Positions 45,139 to 55,100 of a DNA stretch of 64,000 nucleotides are shown here, one piece after another. Every line of letters starts with the position of its first letter. Position 1 is the first letter of the stretch. The position numbers were made by a program, and so were the translations under genes. The DNA is from a bacterium (GTDB lineage Bacteria > Armatimonadota > Zipacnadia > Zipacnadales > UBA11051). The stretch lies in assembly GCA_030604405.1 (NCBI GenBank), contig JAUVVY010000023.1:1-64000 (forward strand). The letters are read 5' to 3'. Below the pieces are notes generated by a model, which saw only the letters and a program-made list of their open reading frames with translations, made no database searches and was not told the DNA's origin.

Positions 45139-46716
45139 TTAGCTGACCCAGCTCCAACCCTGGTCAGTTACCACCCACTGGCCGTTTTGCTTCTCTAGTT
45201 TAGCCTCGCCACCGTGACCTGCCAGAGGAGCAGTGACAAGGCTCCACTTGGCTGTCGCTGTCTGGCCTTGGTGAGCGACTTGGATATCCGTAATCTTCAA
45301 AGACGTCAGTGCCCAACTGTATTTTGCCTGATACGCCTCTGCTTCCTCGGGTTTGAGGCAAAGCACCCTGGTGTGGTGGTTGGCAAAGACTTGCCGCTGC
45401 GGCGCCACGACCATCAAGGGATTCCCCATACTTTTGTGCACCACTGCGTCGAACACGGCCTGGCGAATTTGCGCTTCCTCGATATCGGGCACGGACGCCG
45501 CCAGTGGGTCCAGGTCAGCTCCATCGAGGATGCCGTCACCATCAGTGTCCGCATTCTGGTGGTCTGTCACCAGCCACTCCTCGGTGATGTCAGTTAAGCC
45601 GTCGGCATCGGTGTCCCGGGTCAGGCGGTCGTCCAACAGAAACACGCGCGGACTGGCCCACTGCACCTCCTCGTGGCCCTCTCGCTGCATTCGATCATAC
45701 CCCCACGGCTCAAAGGTGGTAGCTGCGTACACTCCGCGCTCAGTAGCTGCGACCGCCGCACGGCCTCCACGGGTGGTCCAACCCAAGAAGGCCAGTCCTG
45801 ACCATTGCCGCAAGTCCTGGGAGGTGAGCTGATGTGCACCCCATTGCACTGGGTCCAGTGACCAGGTTAGCGCCGCGGCCGGTCCGGTCGGGCGTATCCA
45901 CAGCGACACAGTTCGCTGGGCCATCGGCGGAGGCGCCCACGGTGAGGCAGTGCCCGCATTCCAAGTCTCGCCGCCGGGCAGGCCAACTAGATTGCCGTTG
46001 GCGACGGTGACCAGCCCGTCACGGTAGCCCAGCGTTGCCCACGGGCTGTACCGTCCCAATGCGGGCACGGGTGATTCCTGCCAGCCTCCGCCCACTTCTC
46101 TTTTCCACAGTCGCGGCGTGGGAACTTTCCCCGTCGGTCCGACCAGAGCCAGGAGCCAGAAAGCGCCGTCCGGCTGCGCTGTCAGAGCTATGGAGCCCAG
46201 TCGCGATTTGCTTGCCTCGGACGGGGGTTGCCCCACCACAGCGGGCTGACCCCACTCTCCGCTGGCCAAACGATGAGCGGCCCAGCAATTGACGCCATCC
46301 CCCCAGGCCACCAGGACTTCTCCGGCGCTATTGGCCGCGATCGCGACTCGGTGGACATACCTTATCTCGGGCTCCAGTTCGATTTGCGTCTCCCACTCTC
46401 TGCCGTCTGGGGAGGCTGCCACTACCACGCGAGTATTGCGGCGGCGGCCCTGGATCCAGGCGAGGAAAAGACGGGCGTCTGGCGCCGCCGTGAGGGCGAC
46501 TTCGAATACCGGATCGGGGCTTCGGTTAACGAAGACTTCTTCACCTGGCTTGAACCGCCAACTGGCGAGGTTCTCCTGGATCACCTTTGCTACAGGCAGC
46601 GGCGAGGTCATTTCTACAGGTCGGGCGTCGGCGCTTTGTGGGGGCCGGGTACAGGTGATCAAGGCAAGAGCTATTACCGTTACGGCGAGGCTATACACTG
46701 TGGCGTACTTTCGCAT
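45139..46716 (-). CDS. Secreted lipoprotein with propeller and TSP3-type calcium repeats
   Basis: The product is 525 residues. The signal TVYSLAVTVIALALITC ends in a lipobox-like Cys. Residues 60-370 are repeat-rich with strand patterns of a propeller (LFLAWIQGRRRNTRVVVAAS, VLVAWGDGVNCWAAHRL). Residues 375-415 carry thrombospondin-type-3 calcium loops (DTDADGLTDITEEWL, ADTDGDGILDGADLDPL). The final 110 residues form a small alpha/beta domain. It is probably surface-exposed and calcium-stabilised. It is the last gene of the minus-strand secretome run, 78 bp after the LRR gene. The ATG has only a weak GGA upstream. Confidence 0.68.
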   Translation of the reverse strand: MRKYATVYSLAVTVIALALITCTRPPQSADARPVEMTSPLPVAKVIQENLASWRFKPGEEVFVNRSPDPVFEVALTAAPDARLFLAWIQGRRRNTRVVVAASPDGREWETQIELEPEIRYVHRVAIAANSAGEVLVAWGDGVNCWAAHRLASGEWGQPAVVGQPPSEASKSRLGSIALTAQPDGAFWLLALVGPTGKVPTPRLWKREVGGGWQESPVPALGRYSPWATLGYRDGLVTVANGNLVGLPGGETWNAGTASPWAPPPMAQRTVSLWIRPTGPAAALTWSLDPVQWGAHQLTSQDLRQWSGLAFLGWTTRGGRAAVAATERGVYAATTFEPWGYDRMQREGHEEVQWASPRVFLLDDRLTRDTDADGLTDITEEWLVTDHQNADTDGDGILDGADLDPLAASVPDIEEAQIRQAVFDAVVHKSMGNPLMVVAPQRQVFANHHTRVLCLKPEEAEAYQAKYSWALTSLKITDIQVAHQGQTATAKWSLVTAPLAGHGGEAKLEKQNGQWVVTDQGWSWVS

Positions 46717-46794
46717 CGATCATCCATCCAGTCGAGATTCCCCATATAGGTTGTTCGTTGACATAGTATTCTCTGTCGGTGAGGCGGCAATGCC

Positions 46795-48312
46795 TCAGTC
46801 AGCAGGCTTCGGCGACTGGGGACTATGACACGTCACCCTCACTCCGCGCCCCCGCAATGTCTGGATGTCCTGGCTGGCTTGCGAGCTCTTGCCTAAGTCC
46901 AGCCGGTTGTTCGACAGCAGCACCGTATCCTGTTCGCCAAGACCCGCGTTAGCGACCAGTGGCCCGATATCGCTTATCTGGTTGCGATCCAGGTAGAGCT
47001 TTTGCAGCTTCGTCAAACCAGTCAGGGGTCGCAGGTCGCTGTTCTGGTTCAGTGACAGGTATAGTTCTCGTAGCTTGGTAAGCCCGGCCAAAGGCTGCAG
47101 GTCGCTGAGTTGATTGCCCGAGAGCCACAGGTACAGCAGGTGGGTCAGACCGGCGAGAGGTGCTGCGTCCCGGATCTGGTTCTGCCACAGTTCCAGATAG
47201 TGCAGGTTGGTCATATTCGCCAGAGGCTGCACATTCCTGATCTGATTCTCAGAAAGCGTCAGGTAGCGCAGCTTGGTCAGACCGGCGAGCGTTTGAATAT
47301 CAGTGATGCGGTTACCGCGCAGGCCCAGATACTCCAGACTGGTAAGGCCAGCTAGAGGCTGCAGGTCACTGATCTGGTTCAGCGACAGGTAGAGCCTCTG
47401 CAGCTTAGTCAGGCCTGCTAGAGCCTGCACGTCAGTGATCTGGTTGCGCTTCAGCCAGAGTTCTCGCAGGTTGGTGAGGCCGGCGAGTGGCTGCAGGTCG
47501 GAGACGCAGTTCTCCGCAAGCCAAAGCTCTTGCAGCTTGGTCAGCCCGGCTAGAGGCTGCAGGTCGCTCACTTGGTTGCGGCTCAGGTGCAGTGTTACAA
47601 GATCCGTCAGACCAGCCAGAGGGCCGAGGTCGCTGACGTGATTGTCACCGATCCCCAGATAGTCCAGATGAATGAGCCCGGCAAGATCCTGCAGGTCGCT
47701 GATCTGGTTGCGCGACAGGGCGAGTCCTCGCAGCTCAGTGAGAGTGCTCAGCGGCTGCAGGTCGTTGATCTGATTGTTATCCAGGTACAGGTGTTGTAGG
47801 TTGGTCAGACGAGCCAGGGGCACCAAGTCACTGATCTGATTGTCGCCCAGGTGGAGAGAGCGCAAGTTGATGAGACCGGCCAGAGGCTGTACGTCGGTGA
47901 GGTCGTGCCATCTGAGATTGAGATGCTGTAACTTGCTTAGCCCGGCTAGTGGCTGCAAGTCGGTGATCCGGTTCCCGCGCAGGCCAAGATACTGCAGGTT
48001 GGCAAGTCCGCTCAGGGGCTGCAGGTCGCAGATACAGTTGTCCCCAAGCCGAAGTTTTTGCAGGTTGGCGCAATATTGCAGCCCGGACAGATTGGCTACG
48101 CCACACTTCGACGCATACAGCCGGGTAAGTCGCGCCAACTCTGAGGGGACGATCGCACCTGCAGGCTTCCCTATCGCGTCCCGTACCACTCGTTCCAGGT
48201 TGGGATCCGCGAAGCTAACCGTCGCCTCCTGGGCCGCGGCGTTGGCCGCCCACACCGGCAGCACGCATATCACGCTCAGCAAGGCAAGTCCGAGGCCAAG
48301 AAAATGTCCCAT
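46795..48312 (-). CDS. Secreted leucine-rich-repeat protein (internalin-like, 17 repeats)
   Basis: The 505-residue protein has a signal peptide (LGLALLSVICVLPVWAANAA) and the usual cap (FADPNLERVVRDAIGKPAGA, then SELARLTRLYASKCGV). Seventeen tandem 22-residue repeats follow, of the form L-x-x-L-x-L-x-x-N-x-I-[ST]-D-[LV]-Q-P-L-A-G-L-T-x, the bacterial SDS22/internalin type. A short C-terminal cap ends it (LLSNNRLDLGKSSQASQDIQ). There is no sortase or membrane anchor, so it is periplasmic or secreted. Such proteins bind other proteins; the target is unknown. GGGGAGAG precedes the ATG. Repeats are close to 66 bp each. Confidence 0.92.
   Translation of the reverse strand: MGHFLGLGLALLSVICVLPVWAANAAAQEATVSFADPNLERVVRDAIGKPAGAIVPSELARLTRLYASKCGVANLSGLQYCANLQKLRLGDNCICDLQPLSGLANLQYLGLRGNRITDLQPLAGLSKLQHLNLRWHDLTDVQPLAGLINLRSLHLGDNQISDLVPLARLTNLQHLYLDNNQINDLQPLSTLTELRGLALSRNQISDLQDLAGLIHLDYLGIGDNHVSDLGPLAGLTDLVTLHLSRNQVSDLQPLAGLTKLQELWLAENCVSDLQPLAGLTNLRELWLKRNQITDVQALAGLTKLQRLYLSLNQISDLQPLAGLTSLEYLGLRGNRITDIQTLAGLTKLRYLTLSENQIRNVQPLANMTNLHYLELWQNQIRDAAPLAGLTHLLYLWLSGNQLSDLQPLAGLTKLRELYLSLNQNSDLRPLTGLTKLQKLYLDRNQISDIGPLVANAGLGEQDTVLLSNNRLDLGKSSQASQDIQTLRGRGVRVTCHSPQSPKPAD
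46920..48110 (-). repeat. Tandem 66-bp coding repeats of the LRR gene
   Basis: The DNA repeats in 66-bp units (plus-strand cores such as GGCTGCAGGTC and CTGATCTGGTT recur about every 66 bases). It follows the protein LRR period exactly, so it is a coding repeat prone to unit gain or loss, not a CRISPR array. Confidence 0.8.
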
Positions 48313-48343
48313 AGTCGTTCTCTCCCCTTAGGTCACTGTATCC

Positions 48344-48621
48344 TTAGCAACAAGTATGTACGCGCGCAGGCCTCGGGGCCCAGTCGAAGTACTTGATGAC
48401 CCGCGCCTCGACAAGGCTCGCCGGCCGGTTCCCGAGTTCACTCAACTTGAGCTGGAGGCTGTAGCACGGCCCCCCCAACGGCCACAGGCCAACAGCGCCT
48501 CGCTCACCGCGATTCGTGGCAGGTCGTCGGTGTCTATCTCCACACTGGCAGACGCTGTCCAGCAACAGAGCAGGCTCGCAGCCACGCACGCGGTAAGCTG
48601 ACACAGGCCAGCTTGTCTCAC
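48344..48621 (-). CDS. Small secreted protein interrupted by a frameshift in a G7 run
   Basis: AAGGAGG followed by GTG 48621 starts a frame with a good signal peptide (CQLTACVAASLLCCWTASAS), then VEIDTDDLPRIAVSEALLAC. At a run of seven G (plus-strand C run 48470-48476) the frame ends shortly after. Adding one base would continue GPCYSLQLKLSELGNRPASL, then VEARVIKYFDWAPRPARVHT to a stop at 48344. The second part has sensible protein character, so the roughly 92-residue product seems split by slippage. This may be a sequencing error, phase variation or true decay. No family is recognised. It lies between two secreted proteins. Confidence 0.5.
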
Positions 48622-48666
48622 AGATATCCTCCTTGCGGCGAAAGAACGGCACAGCTTGTGCACGCG

Positions 48667-50226
48667 TCACCACCATTCATCTACCCACACTCCCAGCCTC
48701 CCTTTCGCTTGCTTAATAGCATCGTGCACTACCCACAGATCCGGGTGTAGCAAGTCTCTGTCGGCGATCTCCTGGTCAACCGCTGCCACTACATCGTCAT
48801 AGTCCGTCGTGACGCCGTCTGGTTTCTCGAGCGCAGACTGCCACCTCGGCCAGGCGAGGGCCCATAATGGTGCAGCGCCCTCGACGGCAGATAGCACTTC
48901 TTCCCTGGTTTGCGCCAGAGCAGTTGGGCACGGCTGTTCGCCGAGAATCTCCAACGCCCTATTACACCTGTCCCGCCGTTGCTTCAACCATGCCAACGCC
49001 TTCGTGCGCGATTCGGCGTCAGCTATATGGTACGCTATCTGCCCAGAGGAGTAGCCATAGCTAGCAATTGTGTACACGGCATCCGATGCCACACTAAGCC
49101 ATTCTGCTACTTCAAGCTCCTCAGATTCGCGACCTAGTCTGATCCTTGCTTTGTACGTTCCTCTGCTCTCACCAATACCATGTAGATAGAAGTACTGATG
49201 GGTCGCCTGCTGCCGGGTCTGCAGCAGATCCCCCTCGCCGTCAGTCCACTCGTTTCGGGTAGTCACCCTGACCACGTCTCCGGTTGCCTCGCGTTGAGTC
49301 GATACTGCCAAGGTTGGTTGCAGCACTTCAAAGAGCTCTGTCCGGCCGACGGGTCCGTCCGGGGTCGAACACACTTCGGCAACAAGCAGCCGCCCATTCG
49401 TCCACAGATATACTCCGGCATCAGCAGAACGGCCACCGCCGAGACCTGGGTCCTCGACCGGGCCCCTGGCATTGTAAGACAGATACAGTCCCCCGTGGCC
49501 CATAGCGACAAGCCTAGTTCGTCTTCGCCAACAGTCCTCATTCACGGGATGCGTAGCCGGGGTCAGCACACTATCACAGACTGAGGCAAACAGGGACACG
49601 ATGGCGCCCGGGGGGCCGCCCACCGAGTCCTTGTAGGGGTACACCCAGGGCTTCGGTGGCAAAGTTGCCGCTTCGCCCAGAGCTGCCTCGCTTTCGGGGC
49701 CTAGCTCGGCTGGAAGAGGCCACATGATCACGACAAGGCTGCCCACGAACCCCTTGAGTATCACACGAGTACCTTCGCGCTCGTAGATCTTGCATAAGTG
49801 AGCCGTGCGCGCCCGGTAGGCACCCTCACCCTTCGCCAGATACATGGCAACGGCAATATCATCAGGCAGCCATTTGGGTGCGATTGCTGACTTACACAGC
49901 CCCACAAATGACCGGGTGAACAACGGCGGCGGCGCTGAGGATGCACCTGCCAGGTCACGGTCTGCGGGTGGCAGCCACTTGTAAAGCTCTTCGTCGCCCA
50001 GCCTGCCAGGGAAGCAGTCCAGTTGCTCGGGATGGCTTCGGGGAAACATGGCATCGGCAGATATGCCAGCTTGGCGATGTGTTCGAGCAGTCTCCGAAGG
50101 GCTGGCTGCATGACACGGCGTGACGCGTGCCGTGGCGGAACCGAAGAAAACGCCCAGCGTTGCCCTGGCGGCCAGGCCCGCGACCATGACCACGGCGACT
50201 GCCATAGTCAGCTTGCGCATCGCCAT
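48667..50226 (-). CDS. Large secreted protein of unknown function
   Basis: The 519-residue protein has an N-terminal signal (LTMAVAVVMVAGLAARATLG). The body mixes strand-rich stretches (GGLYLSYNARGPVEDPGLGG, VVRVTTRNEWTDGEGD) with a helical C-terminus (RTKALAWLKQRRDRCNRALE, VVAAVDQEIADRD). Several Cys and Trp residues suggest an extracytoplasmic fold. No domain is recognised. It is read in the same direction as the other secretome genes and lies 46 bp before the small frameshifted gene. ATG 50226 and ATG 50220 are both possible starts behind GAGGAG. Confidence 0.68.
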   Translation of the reverse strand: MAMRKLTMAVAVVMVAGLAARATLGVFFGSATARVTPCHAASPSETARTHRQAGISADAMFPRSHPEQLDCFPGRLGDEELYKWLPPADRDLAGASSAPPPLFTRSFVGLCKSAIAPKWLPDDIAVAMYLAKGEGAYRARTAHLCKIYEREGTRVILKGFVGSLVVIMWPLPAELGPESEAALGEAATLPPKPWVYPYKDSVGGPPGAIVSLFASVCDSVLTPATHPVNEDCWRRRTRLVAMGHGGLYLSYNARGPVEDPGLGGGRSADAGVYLWTNGRLLVAEVCSTPDGPVGRTELFEVLQPTLAVSTQREATGDVVRVTTRNEWTDGEGDLLQTRQQATHQYFYLHGIGESRGTYKARIRLGRESEELEVAEWLSVASDAVYTIASYGYSSGQIAYHIADAESRTKALAWLKQRRDRCNRALEILGEQPCPTALAQTREEVLSAVEGAAPLWALAWPRWQSALEKPDGVTTDYDDVVAAVDQEIADRDLLHPDLWVVHDAIKQAKGRLGVWVDEWW

Positions 50227-50265
50227 TGCACCATCACGCTCCTCTGTTGTTGGCTGTTGCCCCTG

Positions 50266-50536
50266 CTACGGCCAAGTGCCGGCTGGTATCGAGATGTGCA
50301 CATCATCGAGGCCCACCCTTGACCGGGCCGCATCGACCATCTTGCACAACGTGTCTACGTCTACGTTGTGCATACGGACGCAGCCGATAGTCCTCCTCAA
50401 CAGCTGGTTATCTTGATCAGGCATGCCCCCATGAATTCGCAGAGACGCTCGGGAGCATACCGCCAAATGGACTCATACGGAAGACCGCCATCCGTGGAAA
50501 GGGCTTACTGACCTTGGCGAGCCATACTGTGCCCAT
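50266..50536 (-). pseudogene. Frameshifted L,D-transpeptidase (YkuD) remnant
   Basis: The 3' part reads SLRIHGGMPDQDNQLLRRTI, then GCVRMHNVDVDTLCKMVDAA, the YkuD active-site region (H-G, then [ST]-x-G-C-[IV]-R-M-x-N-x-D) with the nucleophile Cys. The 5' part, in another frame, reads AKVSKPFPRMAVFRMSPFGG, the strand before that motif. The two meet near 50450 and need a frameshift to join. The total is about 90 codons, far below a normal enzyme, and no signal peptide remains. An L,D-transpeptidase cross-links peptidoglycan; this copy should be dead. Confidence 0.55.
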
Positions 50537-50562
50537 CCTTTCCAGGCGCTGGTTATTCGTAT

Positions 50563-51738
50563 CTATTCCTCGTCCGGCCACCATCGGATCACCCTGTCTT
50601 GGGAAGCCACGTAGAGCACGCCATTGTCAGTAACAAGTACATCGTCAACCGGCTTCAGCCCCGTTTCGTATAGTGTCGGAAGATGGTCTGTTACCTCATG
50701 CACCGTCCAATCGCTGCCGTCATACATCAGCACCCCTGCACCGTCGGTCGCAAAGAATGCCCGGCCAGCCGTATCCACCGCAACTGCCGTTACACGCCGG
50801 GCTTTGATGATTTCGTCGGGGATTGGGATTGTCTCAACCTTCCCCTCGTAAAAGCGCACCAACATATTGCCCCCGTCTGTTTCCCCAGCAATCAGGACGC
50901 CAGCCGCGCTCCCAACTGTTATGCTGGGGTTGTTCAGAACAGGTATGGCTGGCTCTGGAGGGCTATCTGTTAGCTCCACAATTTCGATATCCTCTCCTGC
51001 CCCCACTAGTTCAAGATGCACCAACCTTTTTTGGTACTTAGCGTACTTATGAATTTGGGGTGCGTAGACCCATACCCCAGTTACTGGATCGGGAGCAACT
51101 ACCGCTCCCCTCCTAGCTCCCACGGATTCACAGGTGACGTACCACTTGATCTGGTTCTCTCTCTGGCCCTTTGCCACAGGCCAATATGTGCCCACTGAAG
51201 TAAATCCACCATGAATCACCCATGGTATCTCCCTCGCGTCAACGGCGAGGCTTATGCAGTAGAGCCGCTCACTACTGTACAGTTTGAATGGCGCGTACGG
51301 CCCGGTGGGGCGTGGCCCAGGATAGCGCAACGCCCGTATGCCAGATAGCTGTTCGGCCTTTCCGTTTTCGACCCTGTATAAGCCCTGCCTGCCGGCTGCC
51401 CAGATTGCACCAGCCCCTCGGCTCAGAGCTACCAGCCCTCTTACGGCAATCTCGATCTTCCGATCGTCCTCCCGTTGCTTTCCTATCTTCCACAGTTGAG
51501 TCGATCCGTCGTAACATGCGAGGCCCCAGAATACTGCTCCATCTGTCGTCTGGCCAAGATAGGCCTGCGGATACGCCAGTTCATCGCCGAGCCTTGAAGC
51601 TGTTCTGTAGATGCTGGAGTCGCTGATTCTTAGGTGCTCAACACCGGCATCCGCTGGAAGCGGCGCAAATGCAAGAGATGCGACGAAAGCACCGAGCCAC
51701 GCGGCTATGCACGATCTTCTGCCTATCCCAGTGGTCAT
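50563..51738 (-). CDS. Secreted propeller protein (two-component-regulator-propeller-like)
   Basis: The 391-residue protein has a signal peptide (CIAAWLGAFVASLAFAPLPA). Repeated short motifs, such as RGAGAIWAAGRQGLYRVEN, VAVDTAGRAFFATDGAGVLM, then YDGSDWTVHEV and NGVLYVASQDRVIRW, resemble the Reg_prop blades of periplasmic sensor propellers. There is no attached kinase. ATG 51738 is set by GAGGAGG nine bases upstream; the frame to 51801 lacks signals. It is the first structural gene after blaR-like, separated from it by 392 bp. Confidence 0.7.
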   Translation of the reverse strand: MTTGIGRRSCIAAWLGAFVASLAFAPLPADAGVEHLRISDSSIYRTASRLGDELAYPQAYLGQTTDGAVFWGLACYDGSTQLWKIGKQREDDRKIEIAVRGLVALSRGAGAIWAAGRQGLYRVENGKAEQLSGIRALRYPGPRPTGPYAPFKLYSSERLYCISLAVDAREIPWVIHGGFTSVGTYWPVAKGQRENQIKWYVTCESVGARRGAVVAPDPVTGVWVYAPQIHKYAKYQKRLVHLELVGAGEDIEIVELTDSPPEPAIPVLNNPSITVGSAAGVLIAGETDGGNMLVRFYEGKVETIPIPDEIIKARRVTAVAVDTAGRAFFATDGAGVLMYDGSDWTVHEVTDHLPTLYETGLKPVDDVLVTDNGVLYVASQDRVIRWWPDEE

Positions 51739-52130
51739 TGCGGATATACCTCCTCTAGCGGCTTTCATGCGGATGAGTTCCCGCTGCTGCGTTGCGGCCA
51801 CACAGCGCTGTTGCCAAGGCAGCGGCTCTGTTCACTACTTCTAAGTGTGAGCGGGTTCACCTGCTTTGTGCACAAGTGGGGAGTCACGCAGCAGAAGGCC
51901 TTTGGAGGAAAAGGTGGAGGTCTGAGCAGCTACGGGCGCGCGTGGCAGCTATCTCTAAAGCTCATCAAGAGCCACTTCAGTAAGAACTCCAACGCCCCGG
52001 GTTCGTCTGAAGATGCAGCACCAAGCTGACAGGGAGATGTGGCTCATGTCAGGGCAGCGGTCGAGCGTCGCCACAAGCTCTGCACGGTCGTCGGCCATGG
52101 GTTGAACACGAGCAACACGTCAGCGACTGT
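51739..52130. other. 392-bp spacer between blaR-like gene and the secretome genes
   Basis: No supportable gene, tRNA or consensus promoter is visible. The left edge carries the GAGGAGG of the propeller gene. A promoter for the downstream secretome run could lie here. Confidence 0.4.
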
Positions 52131-55100
52131 CTAACTCGGGCTCCAGAACTGGCGGGAGGTAGCTGTGCGCGCCCTCTCTTCGGGCGACCTGGAGAGAAAA
52201 TCAGCCAGTCGGTAATAGGCCCCCGCCTTGGAAAGATACATGCTTCTCGGATACTCTGGATCATCCGGGGGCAGGCTGCCGGCGATGTCCAGCGCCCATT
52301 GCGGGTCAATTATCATGGCGGCGTAGAACATGTCAGAGAAATGCCAGGCGTGTCCTGAAGCCTGCGCAGCGGTCTCGGGCGACAGTGGCTGAAGGACGTG
52401 TCGGGCCGCCTCCGTATCAACCCACGCCAGGTGTGCGGCCAATAGCGCAGCTTCTTGGAGTCTCATCATGTCGTCAAAAGTCCGTTCCTCGGACATTCGC
52501 AGTGACATGGCACGCATCACCAGCGCCTCCATATCAGGATAGCCGATATCGAGCGCGATCTTCGCCAGGTGTGCGACCACAATTGCGGGGCTTGCAATAT
52601 TGTCGAAATAGCGAGGCGCAATACCGGCCTGAATGCTGACGGCTTCATCTATCAGCGCGGAAGCCAGCTCACTATCTCTCGGTGCGATGGCCATCGCGAC
52701 GTTCCCCAGTGCCAAAGCGCGATTGCGCGTGTTTTCAATGCCTCTGGCGAGCTTGAGAGCCCTTTGCGCATCTTTAGCCGCCATCGCGTAGGCCACGCGG
52801 GGCGAGGCGCGCTCGCGACTGAATTGGGAGCGCATCCGCGCTAAGACGTCTTCCGCCCCGTCAGGATTCTCGGCGGCCACCAGATAGGCGATATTGCCCA
52901 TGTACCTGCCACGGGAGGACCCACGGTCGTCAGGAATTGCTTCAACGAGCGAAAGAGCCGAGGGCAGGTGAAGCATGCAAATTGACTCCGCGACAACACC
53001 CCGATACATGCTGTCGCGCTGCTCGTAGCCAAGTCTCCTGGCCCGCCCGTATGCCTCCTGCAACAGCCTCTTACCCTCTTGCATGCCCAGCCTATCCATT
53101 TCGCGTGCGGCCTGAGCAATCCGCATTGTCGCTTTGCCCTCGTCCTGGATCAAGCGGGCGGTTGCGACGGACTCGCGCAGGATTTTAGCAGCGAATTCAG
53201 GCTGGCCGGAGCCCAGCTTCGCTCCCGCCTCCCTCAGTGCCTGGGCGCGCCAGCTGATGTCCTCCATCTTTGTCAGATGGACGAGCGCCGCCTGCGGATT
53301 TGCCTCTGCAATGCTAAGGCCCAATTCATGCCGCACGCGGTCTGCATCAATGCGGCCCTCCTGCTCCCAGACCTGGAGACCCTTTGTCGGGTTCGCACGC
53401 ACCAAAGCGGCAATCAATCTGCCGCGGAAGGGATACTTGGTATCGCGCGTCATATCCAGTGCCTCAAGAGCGAGACGCTCCGCAAGTTTCCGGTCGTTTT
53501 CCAGGTCGAATACCGGGGGATGAGCAGCCGTATGTGCTCTCGGGCCATCGGCGCTCTGAAGCACAATCTTCACATTCTTGCTGCCGGTCTTCGAGCGGAT
53601 GCCGGCAAAGCGGTAGCCCGGCAGTTCGGCGAAAGCGTATGCGTAACCCTCGTGCAGTTTTCCCAACGCGAAGCGCCCGCGCTCATCACTGACGGTTGAC
53701 ACCCGCTGCGGCCCGTCTCCGGAATTGAATACTGTCACATCCGCCAGCGGCTTGCCGGATGCATCCACCACTACACCGGCAAGAGTGCCCCGAGCACTAA
53801 CGATCACGATGTCTCCGAAATCGTGAGTCTGCCCGGCCTCGGCCGTCCACTCCTGCTTCTGCGACCGGCTGTAGCCATCAGCCCTCACACTCACCGCGTA
53901 ACGGTATCCCGGTATCAATACAGGTGACCCGAAGCGGCCTGCCTTATCTGTCTTGGGCTTAGCGTACGGACCCCGCCAGTGCTGGATATATCGGTCGATA
54001 CTCACCTCAGCACCGGGCACTGCCTTCCCGTGTTGGTCAACGACGCTCCCGTGCAAGTACGCACCGGCTCTGCTGGATAACACCAGGCGAGCGGGGCCAT
54101 CCTGCTTTCCGGTGATGATCTCAGTGGCTTCGGCGGTAACCGTATCCTGGAACGTGGCATAGAGGGTCAAGGGGGCGTTGGGCGGCAGGTTGAGGATTTC
54201 GAACTTACCGTACTGGTCAGAGGTTGTCCTCGGACCGGTCCACCATCTGTCGCGTCCTTCTTCCCACACGTCGGCGCCGGCCACTGGCTGACCTTGCTCA
54301 TTAACGACTATGCCATATACAGGCACACCGGGTTTGAGCATAAAATCCGGGACGCTGGCCTGCTGGCCAGCACTGACAATCAGGAATTGCTCGGTTGAGC
54401 CGGCCCGTGTGTAGCCGTCAGGCGCCCGAAAGCTGACACTGACCCTACCGGGGAGTGCGTAGAGCAGGAAGCGTCCGTTCTTGTGCGTCCTGCCGGCCAT
54501 TTCCTGACTTCGATCCGACGAATACACGCGCACATACACATCTGGCACTGGCTCTCGTGTTTTGGCATGTACCACCCGCCCGATAACGGGCCACGCCTGC
54601 TCCAATGCGATATCCAGGTTGACAGCTCCTGCTCCGGGCTCAATGGTTAGAGTCTCACGACCCGGGGGCTGCCACTTGCCCGTCTTGCCCATAGACACAT
54701 ATACCGTGTATTTGCCAAGCGGCAGTCCCGCGAAGGTGAAGTGCCCCGACTCATCGCTCAACGTGCTCTCGCTGACATGATACCGCCATCCCTGGCCACC
54801 CCTGGCAGATCCGCTCACGGACCCGTTCAGCCTGAGTCTGCGGCCCGCCGCCTCCTTGGGATCAGGACATACCACATTCCCCGACAGCGACGTCGCCTCT
54901 CCCAGTGTGAGCTTGAGCGGGCCTGCCACACCGTCCAGCCACGCGTTGATAGTGACATACTCAGCGATGTCGATATCGAATGAAGCTGAGGCTCCTGCTG
55001 GCAGAAAGTTGAAGTTGAAGGTGCCCTGCTCGTCTGTGGTGGCATGGAAGATAGACCGTAGATCCTCGGGCACAGCCAACGGGACATACGTGCTTACGCC

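Noticed and set aside
46920-48110. Regular DNA repeats that could suggest a CRISPR array
   Set aside because: The 66-bp period equals 22 codons of an LRR, repeats vary like coding sequence, and there are no unique spacers or cas genes.
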